This document shows positions 34,458 through 43,838 of a stretch of 64,000 bases of DNA, in pieces; within the stretch, counting starts at the first letter, position 1, and each line of letters begins with the position of its first letter. Origin of the DNA: Clostridia bacterium. GTDB lineage: Bacteria; Bacillota; Clostridia; Peptostreptococcales; Acidaminobacteraceae. The notes under the pieces were generated by a model. The model saw only the letters and a list, made by a program, of their open reading frames with translations, had not been told where the DNA came from and ran no database searches. A program made the translations under genes and the position numbers. Where the stretch lies: contig JAGYOH010000010.1 in the NCBI GenBank assembly GCA_018399635.1, forward strand, positions 1 to 64,000. The letters run 5' to 3'.

Positions 34458-36734
34458 ATGCTCAGAATGGGGATTCCTGTGAGAGATTATCATCAGAACT
34501 TCAACAGAAAAATATTCTTGATTCCCATGGCTTTTGTCACGATTTTTCTGACCATCATCGGAATCAGTGTCAGGGATTATATCGAGGACCATTCCTACAA
34601 TCACCTGGAAAAGGAGACCATGCAGCTGGCCAGGGGGTATTCCAACTCCTTGTCCCTGGCCTCCGAGGCGTCACGGGTGGTGGATGGATTTCTGGGAGAA
34701 AAAATCATCGGGGCGGCCAGACTTGTGGGAGACCATGAAGGGGAGATGACCCCGGAATTCCTCAGAAGCATCGCCGAGGCCTTCGGGGTTGAAAAAATCT
34801 ATGTCTACGACGGTGAAGGCGTCATCACCGCCACCTATACCGGAGAGTACCTGGGCTGGCGGGCGGAGGAGGGTCACCCGGTCCATGCCTTCCTCCAGGG
34901 GGAGGCCGATGTCCTGGTGGAAGAGATCCGGCCGGATACCGCCACGGGGGTCAACTACAAGTACGGCTACTACAGAATGCCCGAGGGAGGCTTCGTCCAG
35001 GTGGGAATCCCGGCTCAGGAAATCAAAGGCTTTCTTCTGAGCTTTCAGATCAGGAGTCTGATTGAGCGAATCATGCTGGATGAGACCATTCGAGGGAGCT
35101 CCTTTATAAACAATGAGCATATCATCATAGAGTCCAGTCTTCCAGATAGAAAGGGCAGACCCATCGAGGATCCGAAGGTCCTTGAAGCCTTGGAATCCGA
35201 CGAAGAGCAGGGGTTCATCAATGAGATGGAGGGGAGAAGGGTCCAGGTCACCCTGGTACCCGTCATGCTCAACGGGAGCCGGTACGGCACCCTGGCAGTA
35301 ACCCGGTGGACGGAGGATACGGACCGTTTCATCAATCAAGTGACGATCCTGGGATTTGTGTCCCTGGCCGTCCTCTGGGGATTGTTCTTGTACGCCATCA
35401 GGTCGGCGGACAAGAAAAACAAGAGACTGCTGGCCCTGGCCTATTTTGACGATCTGACGGGGCTGCCCAACAAGATCAGTCTCATGGAGACCCTGTCCCG
35501 GGAACTCAGGGAGAATCCACCCCTGAGGGGTGGGTTGATTCTCCTCAATCTCCTGAATTTCAAGGAAATCAATATCAGGTATGGTTATGAGGAAGGAGAC
35601 CGGATTCTCAAGGCCATGGGGGAAAAACTCAAGGGGCTGCTGGCGGACGAGGGCCGGTGCTTCCGCTTCACCGGGGACAGGTTCATTTACTGGTCGGAGG
35701 CCAGGCAAGACCAGGCGTCCCTGGAGGATCTCGCCATGAAGATCAACCAGGTTTTTTCAGGATCGACCCCTTCCGGCAGTTTTTCTGAACCGCTGTTTCT
35801 GCGCATGGGAATCCTTGAACTCGGGCCGGCCTACCAGAGGGTGGATACGATTCTCAGGGATGTGAGCCTGTCCCTCGACAGTGTCAGCGGGGATGGCGCA
35901 AGGAATTATTCCTTTTTCAACGAGGAAATGGAGAGAAGGTCCAGTCGGGAGAAGGTGATTGAAAAAACCTTGAGAAAGGCGGTTGACCAGCCGGAGGAGG
36001 AATTCCTCTCCCTGGTCTATCAACCCCAGTACGACTACAGGCTTCAGAGGGTGACTTCCCTGGAAGCCCTGGCCAGACTCACCGTCCCCGGGCTCGGGGC
36101 GGTGTCTCCGGTTGAATTCATCGAAATCGCCGAGAAGCGGCAGCTCATCGTCCCCCTGGGAGACCGCCTCATGGAAATGGCCTGCCGGTTCATCAAAAGA
36201 ATGGAGCGGAAGGGCTATCCCGGCGTCAAGGTGGCGGTGAACATTTCCCCCATCCAGTTGCTCCAGGAGGATTTTGTCCAAAAAATCATCGCGGTTCTGG
36301 AAAGGCACCAGGTCCCGGCCTCCTCCCTGGTCCTTGAAATCACGGAGTCAGTGCTGATTCACCGCTATGAGACCATCAATGAAGACTTCAAGACCCTCGA
36401 GGCCATGGGGGTGGAGATTTCCCTTGACGATTTCGGGACGGGATATTCCTCCCTGGCCAGACTCAGGGAGATGAACATTCATCAGATCAAAATCGACAAG
36501 AGCTTCATTTTCAATCTTCGGGATGATTTCCCGGGGGAATTCGTCACTGGAGAAATCATCGCCATCGCCCACAAGTTCGGCCTGGAGGTGGTTGCCGAAG
36601 GCGTTGAGACCCGGATGCAATGGGACTATCTGAAGACCCACCACTGCGATATCGCCCAGGGCTATCATCTGAGCAAGCCCCTGGATGAGGAAAAACTCAT
36701 GGGCTTCATGGCGTCGGGTGGAAAGCCGGACTGA
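34458..36734 (+). CDS. Membrane-anchored GGDEF(degenerate)-EAL cyclic-di-GMP phosphodiesterase
   Basis: 758 residues from ATG 34458 (GTG 34479 with GGGGATT before it is an alternative). The layout is a membrane helix near residues 18-36 (IPMAFVTIFLTIIGISV), an extracellular Cache-like sensor of about 245 residues, and a second membrane helix (VTILGFVSLAVLWGLFLYAI). Then come a GGDEF domain whose motif is lost (FTGDRF, about residue 404) and an EAL domain with LEALARL (about 536) and DDFGTGYSS intact. It should sense an external ligand and hydrolyse c-di-GMP. The GGDEF half is most likely catalytically dead. Confidence 0.88.
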   Translation: MLRMGIPVRDYHQNFNRKIFLIPMAFVTIFLTIIGISVRDYIEDHSYNHLEKETMQLARGYSNSLSLASEASRVVDGFLGEKIIGAARLVGDHEGEMTPEFLRSIAEAFGVEKIYVYDGEGVITATYTGEYLGWRAEEGHPVHAFLQGEADVLVEEIRPDTATGVNYKYGYYRMPEGGFVQVGIPAQEIKGFLLSFQIRSLIERIMLDETIRGSSFINNEHIIIESSLPDRKGRPIEDPKVLEALESDEEQGFINEMEGRRVQVTLVPVMLNGSRYGTLAVTRWTEDTDRFINQVTILGFVSLAVLWGLFLYAIRSADKKNKRLLALAYFDDLTGLPNKISLMETLSRELRENPPLRGGLILLNLLNFKEINIRYGYEEGDRILKAMGEKLKGLLADEGRCFRFTGDRFIYWSEARQDQASLEDLAMKINQVFSGSTPSGSFSEPLFLRMGILELGPAYQRVDTILRDVSLSLDSVSGDGARNYSFFNEEMERRSSREKVIEKTLRKAVDQPEEEFLSLVYQPQYDYRLQRVTSLEALARLTVPGLGAVSPVEFIEIAEKRQLIVPLGDRLMEMACRFIKRMERKGYPGVKVAVNISPIQLLQEDFVQKIIAVLERHQVPASSLVLEITESVLIHRYETINEDFKTLEAMGVEISLDDFGTGYSSLARLREMNIHQIKIDKSFIFNLRDDFPGEFVTGEIIAIAHKFGLEVVAEGVETRMQWDYLKTHHCDIAQGYHLSKPLDEEKLMGFMASGGKPD

Positions 36735-36789
36735 TTCAATCGCTTTATTGATAACGTGTCATTGCGTCTTAAATGAGATTAATTAATGC

Positions 36790-36818
36790 TTAAAGTCATG
36801 AATGATTAATGTTATAAT
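36790..36818 (+). promoter_or_regulatory. Candidate sigma-A promoter of the multi-PAS gene
   Basis: TTAAAG (36790-36795), 17 bases, TATAAT (36813-36818). The following gene has its ribosome site about 90 bases downstream. Confidence 0.45.
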
Positions 36819-36918
36819 TCTGATAATGAGTATTGACAAATTTTTTAGTGCACTTCAGTGCCAGGTTCAGGCAAATCGTCCACCAGGGACGGCAGGTTTG
36901 AATGGAGGGATTTTTCGG

Positions 36919-39900
36919 ATGAAACATCATTTGGACAGGATAGGAATCAACCGCTACAAGGGGCTTGTCGACCATTCGCCGATGGGTTATTTCCTTTGCC
37001 GTGTGGTGGTGGATGACGAGGACCATCCCCTGGACTATGAATTTCTAGAAGTCAACAGGGCTTTTGAAAAGCTCGTCGGACTTCCCGAGAAAGAAATCAT
37101 CGGCAAAAGACGCTCGGAGGTCTTCACAGAAACCCCGGAAGGATTCCATTACTGGCTCAACACCTATGCCGGGGTGGCTCTTGGCGGCGGGGACAAGGAA
37201 ATCAAGGAATATTCCCACACCCTGGGGGGCTATTACCGGGAGTATGTCTACTCGCCGCAAAAGTACTATTTCGCCGTTCTGATTACGGATATCACCCGGG
37301 AGATGAAGGAGACCGAGGACAAGACCCTGATTCTCAAGGCCTTGAATGAAATCATTTTCGAGCTCGACGAGGACTTTGTTTTCACCCAGATCATCGCAGC
37401 AGAGGAGGACAAACTCTTCTACCCCAGGGAAAAAATTCTAGGGGCTTCCATCAAAATCCTCTTTGAGGAGGATCTGGTGGAGACCTTCATCAATCATCTT
37501 GAAATGGTCCGACAAACCGGCAACAAGACGGAGATGGTCTACCCCTCCATTGTGGCGGGGTCTGACCAATGGTTCCGGGCGACCTTTGATTATCTCGTCA
37601 GTGAGGCGGGAAACCGATATCTCATCCAGATCACGGATATTACTGAGAAGAAAAGGCTGCAGGATGAAGTGGCGGAGAGAAATCACCAGATTGAGGAGTT
37701 TTTCTCCGTCAATATCGACCTCCTGTGCATCGTGGATCCCGAGGGTCGGTTTGTGAGGGTGAACAGGGCCTGGGAGGATGTCCTGGGATATCGGGTGGAG
37801 GAACTGGAAGGGGCCAGCATTTTTGATTTCATCCATCCCTGGGATTGCAAGAAAACCCAGGAGGCTCAAAAGTCCCTGGCAGAAGGGAATGAAGTGACCA
37901 GTTTCGTCAACCGCTACCGCAGGAAAGACGGCGGCTACAGCCATATGGAGTGGCGGTCCAAGCAGAGCAAGAATCTGGTCTATGCGGCGGCAAGGGACAT
38001 CAGCGGGCGCATCAGGCTGGAGGAGGAGCTCCAGTCGACCAATGAGCGGCTGACGGAGATCGCCCTGCACAGTCGCACCTTCGCCTGGGAGGTGGATCAA
38101 AGCGGCACCTACACCTACGTCAACCCGTCGGTCAAAAACGTGCTGGGCTATGAGCCGGAGGAGATCGTCGTGTCTTATTTCTATGATTACAATCCTGAAG
38201 ACCGTCGCGGGGAGTTCAGGGATTCGGTCCTCGAGGTTTTCCGCCGGCAGGAAGTGATTGAAAGCCTGGCCAATCCGGTGATCACCAGGGAGGGGGAGGT
38301 CCTCTGGGTATCCACCAGCGCCTACCCCATATTCGAAGAGGACGGAACACTCAAGGGATACCGGGGTTCCGACACGGATATCAACGAGACTTATCTGAAC
38401 CAGAGGGCCCTTGAAAACCGGGAGGAATTCCTCTCGAAGATTCTCAAGACCACCCAGGAAGGCTTCTGGATGGTGAATACCGAGGGCCGCATTGAAATGG
38501 CCAACGAGGCCTACAGCCGGATGACGGGGTATTCTCTCGCAGAGCTCAATCAAATGGCCATCAATGATCTGGAGGCGGAGGAAAATCCGGAGGAAACCCG
38601 GGGACGGATTGAAAAGATCTTGAAAGACGGCTCTGACCGTTTTGAAAGCCGGCACCAAAGAAAGGACGGCAGTATTTTTGATGTTGAAGTCACCATCAAT
38701 ATGATGGGAGGGGAGAATCCCACCTTCATCTGCTTCTGCCGGGACATCACCGAAGCAAAAAGAGCCAAGCAGATTCTTCACAATGAAAGAGAACTTTTCA
38801 AGACCACGCTTTTTTCCGTGGGGGACGGCGTGATTTCAACGGACCGGGAGGGCCGGGTGGTGGTCATCAACGAGGTGGCCAGCCAGTTGACTGGGTGGTC
38901 ACCGGAAGAGGCCGTGGGGAGGTCTTTAGACGAGGTTTTCAACCTCATCAACGAACATACCCTCGAAACCATCGAGAATCCGGCCAGGGAGGCCATCAAG
39001 ACGGGTCGGACCTTTGAACTGGAAAGCCACACCCTCCTGATCTCAAAGGGGGGATTCAAGATCGCCATCGAGGACAGCGCGGCCCCCATCAAGGATCTTG
39101 AAGGCAACATCACCGGTGCCGTCATCGTTTTCAGAGATTTCACCCAGAAAAAGGAAAAGCAGCGCCAGGTGGAATACCTGAGTTTCCACGACTATCTGAC
39201 GGGTCTGTACAACCGACGGTATCTTGAGGATGCCATGGTGAGACTGGATACCTCCAGGAACCTCCCCTTCACTCTCATGGTCATGGATGTCAACGGTCTC
39301 AAGCTCATCAATGACGCCTTCGGCCATGATGCCGGAGATCAACTGCTCAAGACGGTGGCCCTGACCCTCAAGCAAAGCACCCGGTCCGACGACATCGTGG
39401 CCAGAACCGGCGGGGATGAATTTGTCATCCTCCTGCCCAATACCGATGATGAAGGGGCCAGGAGGATGCGGGACCGGATTGTTGAAGCCACCGGCAACGC
39501 CGGCTTTGAATCCGTCATCGTTTCCGTCGCCATCGGTTGGGCCACCAAGCGACAAGAGGAGGAAGACATTTTCGAGATTCAAAAGACGGCGGATGACCGG
39601 ATGTTCGAGAACAAACTCAAATACGGCAGATCCATGAGAAGCCGGACCATCGATACCGTCCTGAGGAATATCCATAACCGATATGACCGGGAGAATATCC
39701 ATTCAGACCGGGTGGCAGAGCTGGCGGAGCAGATGGGCCGGGCCCTGGGTCTCAATGAGAGGGAAACCAAGGAACTGAGGACAGTGGGGGCCATCCACGA
39801 TATCGGGAAAATCATGATTCCGCCGGAAATCATCAACAAGACCGGGGAGTTGACCCAGGAGGAATACGACCAGATCAAACGCCATTCGGAAATCGGTTAC

Positions 39901-40206
39901 CAGATTCTCAAGGGGGTGGCGGAGTACCGGGAAATGGCGGAAATCGTTTTGAATCATCATGAACACTACAACGGTGAAGGTTATCCCCAGGGCCAGAAGG
40001 GCCGGGAGATTCCCCTCAATTCGAGAATCATCGCCATTGTGGACGCCTATGAAGCCATGACCTCCTATCGCAGTTACAAAAAAACCGTGAGTCATGAAGA
40101 GGCTGTAGAGGAACTCAGACGCTGCAAGGGGACCATGTTCGATCCTGACCTGGTGGAGATTTTCATCGAGTCGGTTCTCGGTAGAGAATCAAATAAAAAA
40201 ACCTGA
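36919..40206 (+). CDS. Multi-PAS GGDEF-HD-GYP cyclic-di-GMP signalling protein
   Basis: 1095 residues from ATG 36919 (GGAGGG, 36904-36909); the frame is open upstream but crosses the promoter. Five or six PAS modules fill the first 740 residues (for example LLCIVDPEGRFVRVNRAWEDV, GFWMVNTEGRIEMANEAYSR and GDGVISTDREGRVVVINEVA). GGDEF is intact (TGGDEF, about 829-834), and HD-GYP has HDIGK near 960 and HHEHYNGEGYP, in which the usual Asp before Gly is Asn. It is soluble. The PAS-GGDEF-HD-GYP half is a paralogue of the protein at 16776-19301. Confidence 0.9.
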   Translation: MKHHLDRIGINRYKGLVDHSPMGYFLCRVVVDDEDHPLDYEFLEVNRAFEKLVGLPEKEIIGKRRSEVFTETPEGFHYWLNTYAGVALGGGDKEIKEYSHTLGGYYREYVYSPQKYYFAVLITDITREMKETEDKTLILKALNEIIFELDEDFVFTQIIAAEEDKLFYPREKILGASIKILFEEDLVETFINHLEMVRQTGNKTEMVYPSIVAGSDQWFRATFDYLVSEAGNRYLIQITDITEKKRLQDEVAERNHQIEEFFSVNIDLLCIVDPEGRFVRVNRAWEDVLGYRVEELEGASIFDFIHPWDCKKTQEAQKSLAEGNEVTSFVNRYRRKDGGYSHMEWRSKQSKNLVYAAARDISGRIRLEEELQSTNERLTEIALHSRTFAWEVDQSGTYTYVNPSVKNVLGYEPEEIVVSYFYDYNPEDRRGEFRDSVLEVFRRQEVIESLANPVITREGEVLWVSTSAYPIFEEDGTLKGYRGSDTDINETYLNQRALENREEFLSKILKTTQEGFWMVNTEGRIEMANEAYSRMTGYSLAELNQMAINDLEAEENPEETRGRIEKILKDGSDRFESRHQRKDGSIFDVEVTINMMGGENPTFICFCRDITEAKRAKQILHNERELFKTTLFSVGDGVISTDREGRVVVINEVASQLTGWSPEEAVGRSLDEVFNLINEHTLETIENPAREAIKTGRTFELESHTLLISKGGFKIAIEDSAAPIKDLEGNITGAVIVFRDFTQKKEKQRQVEYLSFHDYLTGLYNRRYLEDAMVRLDTSRNLPFTLMVMDVNGLKLINDAFGHDAGDQLLKTVALTLKQSTRSDDIVARTGGDEFVILLPNTDDEGARRMRDRIVEATGNAGFESVIVSVAIGWATKRQEEEDIFEIQKTADDRMFENKLKYGRSMRSRTIDTVLRNIHNRYDRENIHSDRVAELAEQMGRALGLNERETKELRTVGAIHDIGKIMIPPEIINKTGELTQEEYDQIKRHSEIGYQILKGVAEYREMAEIVLNHHEHYNGEGYPQGQKGREIPLNSRIIAIVDAYEAMTSYRSYKKTVSHEEAVEELRRCKGTMFDPDLVEIFIESVLGRESNKKT

Positions 40207-40227
40207 CTTTCAATCGTCAGGTTTTTT
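40195..40227. terminator. Bidirectional intrinsic terminator
   Basis: AAAAAACCTGAC (from 40195) pairs with GTCAGGTTTTTT (40216-40227). It ends the multi-PAS gene on plus and the acetyltransferase on minus. Confidence 0.9.
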
Positions 40228-40232
40228 CTTGG

Positions 40233-40739
40233 TCATCGGGGGTACTCCTCTCTGAGGAGGGAGAAGATCATCTGGGATTTGTACTCTCCGGCGGCAGAAA
40301 GATAGGCCTGACGCTTGGTGCCCTCAAAGACCATGCCCAGGCTTTGATAGAGATGGATGCCCCGGGGGTTGTCGGTGAAGACATCGAGCCAGAGGCGGTT
40401 GATGCCGAGGGTTGAAAAGCCGTAGGCCATGAGTCCTTGAATCACCTCGCGACCGAAGCCCTGGTTTTTGACACCCATCACGATTCGCTTGAGTTCCAGG
40501 ACATGGCTGTGGTCGTCCACCACAGCGATGAGAAATCCGACAGGGGTCTCGTCGCTTTTGAGGGTGACACTCAGGAGCAGGATCACGGGGGATTCGATTT
40601 CCCGGAGATGGTCCTCCCGGGTGCCCTGGAAAACAAAGTCGCGGCTTTCAGGTTCTCTTTCAAGGGCCATGATGTAGGGGATCTGGTCAGGGGTCGCTTC
40701 CTGGATTTTCAGTCGCTGGGTTTCATAGTGTGTATTCAT
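40233..40739 (-). CDS. GNAT family N-acetyltransferase (RimJ/RimL-like)
   Basis: 168 residues from the ATG at 40739, which AAAGGAGG precedes by 6 bases. RLKIQEATPDQIPYIMALE is a typical N terminus, the acetyl-CoA loop lies in VMGVKNQGFGREVIQGLMAYGF (about 89-110), and LGINRLWLDVFTDNPRGIHLYQSLGMVFEG is the classic RimJ/RimL end. The substrate is unknown. Divergent from the aldehyde dehydrogenase. Confidence 0.88.
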   Translation of the reverse strand: MNTHYETQRLKIQEATPDQIPYIMALEREPESRDFVFQGTREDHLREIESPVILLLSVTLKSDETPVGFLIAVVDDHSHVLELKRIVMGVKNQGFGREVIQGLMAYGFSTLGINRLWLDVFTDNPRGIHLYQSLGMVFEGTKRQAYLSAAGEYKSQMIFSLLREEYPR

Positions 40740-40881
40740 GGGGAGCCTCCTTTGTGGTGGGTCAATTCCATTATAAGCGCCCCGGTCCGGGATGACAAAT
40801 CGGTTGAAACCATCGATGAAACCTCTTGTTTTGGGTATGAGTATACCGTATGACCAATGAATCCATTCTGGAGGGGAAAAA

Positions 40882-42321
40882 ATGTTTGAAGGGAGACTGT
40901 ACATTGACGGTGCATTTCGCGAATCGGCAGACAAGGAGGGCTTCGAGGTCAGAAATCCCTATACCCTGGCCGTCATCGGTGAACAGGCCGCGGCGGCTGA
41001 CCAGGATCTGGCCGATGCCTTTGACGGTGCCACCAGGGCGTTTGATTCCTGGAAAAGGCTCACCGCCTATGAGCGGGCCGGATATTTGAGAAAACTCGAC
41101 CAGCTCATGAAGACCCATGAAAGGGAACTGGCTGAGATCATCACCCTGGAAAACGGCAAGCCCCTCGGGGAGGCCCTGGGGGAGGTGCGTTATGCGGCGA
41201 GTTATGTGACCTGGTATGCCGAGGAGGGCATCCGGGTCATGGGAGAGATGATTCCCGAGCACCTGCCCCATCTGAGACTCAAGGCCAATCGGGTGCCCAT
41301 CGGTCCCACCGGCATCATCACGCCCTGGAACTTTCCCCTGGCCATGTTTGTCAGGAAGATGGCGCCGGCTCTGGCGGCGGGTTGCACCGTGGTGGTGAAA
41401 CCGGCCAAGGCGACCCCCTTGACGGCGGTGAAGCTTTTTGAACTCATCCATGAAGCGGGCTTTCCCAAGGGAGTCTGTCAACTCATCACCGGAGAATCCA
41501 AGGGAATCGGGGAGGCCATGATGGCCCACAAGGGGATCAAGAAGGTTTCCTTCACCGGATCCACGGCGGTGGGCAAGGCCCTTTTGAGGGCCAGCGGAGA
41601 CACTCTGAAAAAACTTTCCCTGGAGCTGGGAGGCCATGCCCCCTTCATCGTGTTCGAGGATGCGGACCTGAAGAAGGCGGTTCTGGGAGCCGTGGAATCC
41701 AAGTTCAGGAACTGCGGCCAGGTCTGTATCGCCACCAACAGGGTCCTGGTCCAGGCCTCGGTCTATGAGGACTTCATTGAAATTCTGGAGAGTGAAGTGA
41801 AAAAACTCACCTTCGGGGACGGCCTCACCGGGGTGGACATGGGGCCCATCATCAACGAAGCCGGCTATGAAAAAATCGTCTCCCATGTGGAGGACGCCCT
41901 GGCCAAGGGGGCAAGACTCATCACCGGCGGCCGGGGGATGCGGTCGAGGGGAGAGGAAGGGGGGTTCTTGTTCCAACCCACGATTCTTGCCGATGTGACC
42001 CCTGAGATGAGAATCACCCGGGAGGAAACCTTCGGGCCGGTGCTTCCGGTCATGGTCTTTACAGAGGAGCAGGAGGCCTATGACCTGGCCAACAGCACCC
42101 CCTACGGCCTTGCCGCCTATGCCTACAGCCGGGATCTGAGTCGATCCTTCAGGATCACCGAGTCCCTTGATTTTGGAATCATCGGTATCAATTCCGGCAG
42201 AATCAGTGCCGCCCAGGCTCCCTTCGGCGGCATGAAGGAGAGCGGCTTCGGCCGGGAAGGCGGCCGGTACGGTATCGAGGATTATCTGGTCCTCAAGTAT
42301 ACCGCCATTGCCATCGATTGA
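40882..42321 (+). CDS. gabD: NAD(P)-dependent aldehyde dehydrogenase, succinate-semialdehyde dehydrogenase type
   Basis: 479 residues. TPWNFPLAMFVRKMAPALAAG, the cofactor Lys region VVKPAKATPLTA, FTGSTAVGK, the general-base Glu in LELGGHAPFIVF (about 249) and the nucleophile Cys in FRNCGQVCIATNR (about 283) are all present. The EGGRYGIEDYL ending is typical of GabD-like enzymes. It would oxidise succinate semialdehyde or a similar short aldehyde. GGAGGGGAAAA precedes the ATG. The substrate call is by family resemblance only. Confidence 0.88.
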   Translation: MFEGRLYIDGAFRESADKEGFEVRNPYTLAVIGEQAAAADQDLADAFDGATRAFDSWKRLTAYERAGYLRKLDQLMKTHERELAEIITLENGKPLGEALGEVRYAASYVTWYAEEGIRVMGEMIPEHLPHLRLKANRVPIGPTGIITPWNFPLAMFVRKMAPALAAGCTVVVKPAKATPLTAVKLFELIHEAGFPKGVCQLITGESKGIGEAMMAHKGIKKVSFTGSTAVGKALLRASGDTLKKLSLELGGHAPFIVFEDADLKKAVLGAVESKFRNCGQVCIATNRVLVQASVYEDFIEILESEVKKLTFGDGLTGVDMGPIINEAGYEKIVSHVEDALAKGARLITGGRGMRSRGEEGGFLFQPTILADVTPEMRITREETFGPVLPVMVFTEEQEAYDLANSTPYGLAAYAYSRDLSRSFRITESLDFGIIGINSGRISAAQAPFGGMKESGFGREGGRYGIEDYLVLKYTAIAID

Positions 42322-42352
42322 AACCAAACAGAATCATCGAGGAGGTCATCCC

Positions 42353-42850
42353 ATGTCGCGATATGAAACGGCTCCCTATGAAGTTCTCCTGAAGGAAGGG
42401 TCCTTTGAGGTGAGGGCTTATCCCGAGCTTGTCCTGGCGGTGGTCAGTGAAAATACTTTGTCTGACAATGACGGCTTCAGGGAGATTTTTGGCTACATTT
42501 CCGGGGGCAACCACCGGGGCGAAAAAATCGCCATGACCACACCGGTGATCAATGAGGAAGGCGCCATGGGCTTTGTGATGCCCGTCGCCTATACCCTGGA
42601 GGACCTGCCTGCGCCTGAAAGTCCGAGGGTCCGTCTGCAAAAAATGAAGCACCCGAGAGTGGCTTCCATCAGATTTTCCGGCAGGGCGACTCCTGGGAGG
42701 ATGAAGGCCATGGAAGGCCGGCTCAGGGTATGGCTGGAGGAAAAGGGGTACACCCCCCGGGGGAGGCCCAGGCTCCTCAGGTACAATCCCCCCTTCACGC
42801 CGCCTTTCCTAAGACGCAATGAGGTGCAGATCGATATTCTGACTGGATAA
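42353..42850 (+). CDS. SOUL family heme-binding-like protein
   Basis: 165 residues from ATG 42353 (GAGGAGG upstream). The SOUL signature is clear: YETAPYEVLLKEGSFEVRAYP, then FREIFGYISGGNHRGEKIAMTTPVI. The C terminus (RYNPPFTPPFLRRNEVQIDI) is also typical. SOUL proteins bind heme or porphyrins in some organisms; in bacteria the role is unsettled. The gene starts 31 bases after gabD, so it is likely co-transcribed. Confidence 0.9.
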   Translation: MSRYETAPYEVLLKEGSFEVRAYPELVLAVVSENTLSDNDGFREIFGYISGGNHRGEKIAMTTPVINEEGAMGFVMPVAYTLEDLPAPESPRVRLQKMKHPRVASIRFSGRATPGRMKAMEGRLRVWLEEKGYTPRGRPRLLRYNPPFTPPFLRRNEVQIDILTG

Positions 42851-42950
42851 GGTCAAATATTACAAAACCGTGATTTCTTGCTGATTCTCTCGAAAAATCC
42901 GGGGGCTCCTCTTATAATGAAATTGAAGTATTGTCGGAGGAGTGGAGAGG

Positions 42951-43769
42951 ATGCGTAAAAGAATCGTTATTTTGAGTCTGCTGTTTGTGCTATCAAGCAC
43001 GTTGATCGCCTTTGCAGGGGACCTTCAACCGGTGTCGGTGATGGCCCTGGGCCAGAGGGTGGAATCGGTGGAGGAACACTTCATAGAGAATGACCGGGTC
43101 CATGTCCTGGTGCGGGAGGTCGGTGAGGCCCTGGGAGCCCGGGTTGACTGGGTGGCGGAAAGCCGGGAAGTTATCCTGACCCGGGAGAACCGTCAAGTCG
43201 CCTTCAACATCGGCAGCTTCACGGCTTCGGTGAACGGGGAGGTCAGGACCATGGATACCACGCCCCTTCTGATCGGCGGCAGGACCTATCTGCCGGTGAG
43301 GTACCTGGCGGAGTTTCTGGATTTTCAGGTGGACTGGATGGCGGAGGAACGCCTGGTGAAAATTGAAGACCCGGGGGTCGAGGATTCTCCAGAGGAGATC
43401 GAGGCCCACCCCTACAGCAAGGAGGACCTGCTGTGGCTTTCCCGGATCGTCCAGGTGGAAACCGGCGGGGCATCGCCTGAAATGATGCTGGGTGTGGCCA
43501 ACGTGGTGCTCAACCGGGTTGAAAGCCCCCTTTTTCCTGACAACATTCACGATGTGATTTTTCAGGTGGATGTCCATACCCAGTTTCCACCGGCCCACAA
43601 ATCCTCATTTTTGAACCTGATTCCCGGCGACCTGGTGATCGAGATGTCCAGAAGGGCCCTGGAGGGAGAAAACAATGTGCAGACCTGTCTGTATTTCAAT
43701 AATTCACCCTTCAGCTCGAAGGCCGAGGACCTGTTCAAGGTCATCGACGGCGAGTATTTCTACTATTGA
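42951..43769 (+). CDS. Cell wall hydrolase (SleB/CwlJ type) with copper-amine-oxidase-like N-terminal domain
   Basis: 272 residues. Signal peptide (about 1-24, ending IAFA), then a Cu-amine-oxidase-N-like stalk domain (LVREVGEALGARVDWVAESR, GGRTYLPVRYLAEFLDFQVDW). The last part (about 147-272) is a Hydrolase_2/SleB domain, recognisable from LLWLSRIVQVETGGASPEMM, ANVVLNRV, and CLYFNNSPF at the end. SleB-family enzymes are lytic transglycosylases acting on spore cortex; those with this stalk are often general wall hydrolases. GGAGGAG precedes the ATG by 9 bases, and a TATAAT is at 42913-42918. Confidence 0.88.
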   Translation: MRKRIVILSLLFVLSSTLIAFAGDLQPVSVMALGQRVESVEEHFIENDRVHVLVREVGEALGARVDWVAESREVILTRENRQVAFNIGSFTASVNGEVRTMDTTPLLIGGRTYLPVRYLAEFLDFQVDWMAEERLVKIEDPGVEDSPEEIEAHPYSKEDLLWLSRIVQVETGGASPEMMLGVANVVLNRVESPLFPDNIHDVIFQVDVHTQFPPAHKSSFLNLIPGDLVIEMSRRALEGENNVQTCLYFNNSPFSSKAEDLFKVIDGEYFYY

Positions 43770-43788
43770 GGTCGGTTCCATGACTGTC

Positions 43789-43814
43789 AAGGCCCTCCCC
43801 ATGTCGAGGGCCTT
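43789..43814 (+). terminator. Probable terminator hairpin
   Basis: AAGGCCCTC pairs perfectly with GAGGGCCTT across 8 bases; the U-tract is poor (CGTTTCG). Confidence 0.5.
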
Positions 43815-43838
43815 CGTTTCGTGAAGAGGAGGACTGCC

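Noticed and set aside
42308-42352. Longer start for the SOUL protein overlapping gabD
   Set aside because: The extension overlaps the gabD end without a ribosome site, whereas ATG 42353 has GAGGAGG at the right distance.
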